A stretch of DNA of 64,000 nucleotides. Origin: Phycisphaerales bacterium (GTDB taxonomy: Bacteria > Planctomycetota > Phycisphaerae > Phycisphaerales > UBA1924). Of this stretch, positions 62,184 through 64,000 are shown piece after piece. The position numbers and the translations under genes are program-made. Below the pieces are notes generated by a model. It made no database searches, had not been told where the DNA came from, and worked only from the letters and a program-made list of their open reading frames with translations. Positions within the stretch are counted from its first letter, which is position 1. Each line of letters begins with the position of its first letter. The DNA lies in NCBI GenBank assembly GCA_029260435.1, contig JAJDDG010000019.1, positions 1-64,000 on the forward strand. Reading direction: 5' to 3'.

Positions 62184-63242
62184 TTAACGCACGTCTCGAC
62201 CCTTCACGCCGCCACGAGTTGCATAGAACGGCCATGATCCACCAAGGGGGATATTCGGGACAGGACCAGACATCTCGACACCACCCGCCCCGAGCGCATC
62301 GGACGCTATCCGGATCACGCGTGCGCTGCCATCAGCAAACGCGGTCGGGATCGTTGGATTGGGAACCTGAGAACTTCCAGGCCAGAACGCCAGATCCTTG
62401 TCGTGATACGTCAGGAACAGATGGAACATCGCCTTGCGGTCAGGATACGACACAGCGGAGGACGGGTTGTACTTGATGAATGAAGCATCAATCGATACGG
62501 AAGGATTCGCAAGGTCTGACTGGTTGACAAACTGCCCGCGATTATCGATCGCGAACAAACTCGGTGAAACCAACGCGCTCAGGTTATACCGGTACGATCC
62601 GACATCGACAGTATCTTCATCCTGGTACGAAGAGCTGTCGATGTTCTCGAGCAGTCCATTATTGTCTTCAACCGTCTGACGCCAAATGGCCCATGTTCTC
62701 TTGATGCGGGTATCCGCGGGTGAGTAGAAAACCTCCTGCAGCATCTCCATGCCTTCCCCACCAACCATGTACGGACCGAGCACGGGAATATAAAAATCCC
62801 AGAGCGTCGAATCACAAATATCACCCGCGATCACATTCTGACCGTACACATCGTGATCCTGACAACCGTTCGGTCGCCCGCCACTCTGCAGCGTGTTGAA
62901 CGAGGCATAACCACCAGCGATATTGGTCCCGAACTTCCACCCGTTCGTCTCGAAAAACTGCATTGCGATTTTTCTGCCCGGTGTGCCCGCGGGACCGAGG
63001 ATCTGCGACAACTGCCCCCCGGGGCTCTGCGGAGCATGCGGGAGCCGATCCTTGTTCTGAGACGAATAGTTCGCCGCACCGACCGCGTGCTGCTTCATGT
63101 TGTTGTTGCAATTGCTCAGGCGGGCCTTGCGTCGGACCTCCCCTACCGCAGGCAGCAGGATAGAAATCAGCAGCGCGATGATGCTCACCACCACGAGCAG
63201 TTCGATGAGTGTAAAACCTTGGCGACGAGCGACGTTCTTCAT
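62184..63242 (-). CDS. type IV pilin-like/pseudopilin protein
   Basis: 352 residues from the ATG at 63242 with GGAG about 10 bases before it. The N-terminus is a classic prepilin leader: [28 protein letters not shown], in pieces, cut after the Gly. After the helix there are REKA/RKAR-like and NCNNNMKQ residues of the DUF1559 kind, then a beta-rich body, ending [15 protein letters not shown]. These are abundant in planctomycetes, with the DGSxR motif near the end. It is exported by a type II or type IV-like system (none in the window). Confidence 0.9.
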   Translation of the reverse strand: MKNVARRQGFTLIELLVVVSIIALLISILLPAVGEVRRKARLSNCNNNMKQHAVGAANYSSQNKDRLPHAPQSPGGQLSQILGPAGTPGRKIAMQFFETNGWKFGTNIAGGYASFNTLQSGGRPNGCQDHDVYGQNVIAGDICDSTLWDFYIPVLGPYMVGGEGMEMLQEVFYSPADTRIKRTWAIWRQTVEDNNGLLENIDSSSYQDEDTVDVGSYRYNLSALVSPSLFAIDNRGQFVNQSDLANPSVSIDASFIKYNPSSAVSYPDRKAMFHLFLTYHDKDLAFWPGSSQVPNPTIPTAFADGSARVIRIASDALGAGGVEMSGPVPNIPLGGSWPFYATRGGVKGRDVR

Positions 63243-63367
63243 TTTCGAATTCTCCACAGTTCGGAACCGGGCAACGTCTTGCGCCCGACTCTTATCTCCC
63301 ACATTCAGTCAATCTGTGTGGGTAGTGTACGGCACCACCCCGGTCTGTACTTAGGCTTTCCGGATCG

Positions 63368-63381
63368 ACCCCCGCGGGGGT
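63368..63381. repeat. GC palindrome between tRNA-Leu and the prepilin gene
   Basis: ACCCCCGCGGGGGT is a perfect 14-base palindrome, 34 bases beyond the tRNA 3' end on the minus strand. No T-tract follows, so it is not a standard terminator; it might slow polymerase or bind a protein. Confidence 0.4.
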
Positions 63382-63414
63382 ACACCCATGCCGCCACAAA
63401 ATGTCCTAATCCAA

Positions 63415-63500
63415 TGCGGTTGAGAGGAATCGAACCTCCACGGGATTTTACTCCCACTAGGACCTGAACCTAGCGCGTCTGCCAATTCCGCCACAACCGC
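63415..63500 (-). tRNA. tRNA-Leu (CAG)
   Basis: An 86-base class II tRNA. Acceptor strands GCGGTTG and CAACCGC pair fully. The anticodon stem CTAGG/CCTAG holds TTCAGGT with anticodon CAG. The variable arm GTGGGAGTAAAATCCCGT is long, as in leucine tRNAs. The T-arm is GTTCGATT, the discriminator is A, and no CCA is encoded. Confidence 0.97.
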
Positions 63501-63512
63501 AGGTGAGCGAAC

Positions 63513-63540
63513 AGGATACTCACGCCTGCCAGCGAAACAA
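63513..63540 (-). promoter_or_regulatory. candidate promoter of tRNA-Leu
   Basis: On the minus strand TTGTTT and TATCCT are 16 bases apart; the -10 lies 12 bases before the tRNA. Both boxes are imperfect, but the distance to the gene fits well. Confidence 0.3.
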
Positions 63541-63659
63541 GTCTACCGATCACAGCCTGTGGACGGTACACAACGCTCTACGTACCCAGCCATTCGCTCA
63601 TGACAAGCCGCTGGTTCCAGAGATCTGACTGATTCCGGATTATTCGGACTACAAATCGC

Positions 63660-64000
63660 CTATTTCGCTTTCTCCTGAGCGGGCTTCTTGCCAGAAACAG
63701 GCTTGGGCTCGATATCGCCCGCGCCCACATCCTGGGTCTCCGGAGTGGGCAACAGGTTTTTCGCCCGGAGCACTTCTCGCCGGATCTCCTCGAAGAGATC
63801 GGGGTTGTCCTTGATGAACGCCTTGGCATTCTCGCGCCCCTGCCCGAGGCGGACCTCGCCGTAGCTGAACCACGACCCGGACTTCTGGACAATGTTGTCC
63901 TCCAGCGCCAGATCGACCAGGTCACCCGTCGCCGAGATCCCCTCGTTGAACATGATGTCGAACTCTGCACTCCGGAAAGGCGGCGCCATCTTGTTCTTCA
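63660..64000 (-). CDS. recA: recombinase A, C-terminal part (cut by window edge)
   Basis: The reading frame enters from the right edge; 113 codons are visible. The residues [18 protein letters not shown] ... [32 protein letters not shown] belong to the RecA C-terminal lobe. The ending [27 protein letters not shown] is the acidic-then-basic tail. RecA drives homologous recombination and SOS. It lies about 160 bases from the tRNA-Leu gene on the same strand. The ATPase core is out of view. Confidence 0.95.
   Translation of the reverse strand, partial: KNKMAPPFRSAEFDIMFNEGISATGDLVDLALEDNIVQKSGSWFSYGEVRLGQGRENAKAFIKDNPDLFEEIRREVLRAKNLLPTPETQDVGAGDIEPKPVSGKKPAQEKAK

Noticed and set aside
63368-63381. 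Terminator after tRNA-Leu
   Set aside because: The palindrome has no loop and no T-tract on the minus strand.
1-64000. CRISPR arrays, transposons, phage genes
   Set aside because: No regular repeats, transposase motifs, integrase or structural phage genes were found in either strand.

Overview
The window is about 60% GC, gene-dense bacterial chromosome, most likely from a planctomycete of the class Phycisphaerae. Four things point there: a secreted protein ending in two dockerin-type calcium loops bracketed by cysteines (295..1776), two exported proteins with a PAP-type sorting tail plus an arginine cluster (30620..32252), a prepilin-like protein of the kind planctomycetes carry in many copies (62184..63242), and TPR-rich lipoproteins beside tandem TPR-sulfotransferases. 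No plasmid, phage, transposase or CRISPR signal was found.

Layout. 1-1.8 kb: the tail of an NtrC-type regulator coupled to a dockerin protein. 2.0-11.4 kb: a heavy-metal efflux operon (Cys-rich small protein, TolC-like lipoprotein, adaptor with two metal-binding domains and DUF3347, CusA-like pump, four-repeat CCxxC protein, PepSY membrane protein). 11.4-16.9 kb: FHA-GAF-PP2C phosphatase, tRNA-Gly, DsbD-like reductase, a lone fliM and a STAS protein. 17-23 kb: nusA-infB-DUF503-rbfA-HhH, with a structured leader ending in an intrinsic terminator. 23-30 kb: giant TPR lipoprotein, yebC, sppA, zincin, TPR-YggX fusion. 30-35 kb: two sorting-tail proteins, a DUF58 protein, a coiled-coil exported protein and a 3D-domain protein. 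35-39.5 kb: pfkB kinase, TauE exporter, and an NtrB/NtrC-like pair. 39.5-43.6 kb: a short division/cell-wall block (rsmH, LysM protein, ftsL-like, ftsI). 43.6-48.7 kb: lipoprotein SppA, two TPR-sulfotransferases, Skp-like protein. 48.6-54.2 kb: lipB, glycosyltransferase, prmC, PAS-GAF-receiver protein. 54.4-59.7 kb: a GldA/GldF/GldG-like ABC system plus DUF4340. 59.7-64 kb: ribD, an enlarged RNase HII-like protein, a tiny membrane protein, a prepilin, tRNA-Leu and the 3' end of recA.

Many neighbours are coupled by ATGA/GTGA/TTGA overlaps, so the metal-efflux, nusA-infB, sensor-regulator and Gld-like groups look like real operons. Two convergent pairs share a single CTAG as both stop codons.

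The most unusual larger-scale signal is compositional. The plus strand is C-rich up to about 25.1 kb, G-rich from there to about 49 kb, and C-rich again after that, whatever the gene orientation. The left switch falls inside one intact reading frame, the TPR lipoprotein. The best candidate for an undescribed element is the structured nusA leader. The best candidate for an undescribed protein set is the efflux operon, with its enlarged pump and four-repeat metal-binding protein. All functional calls come from reading motifs by eye; no database search was run.
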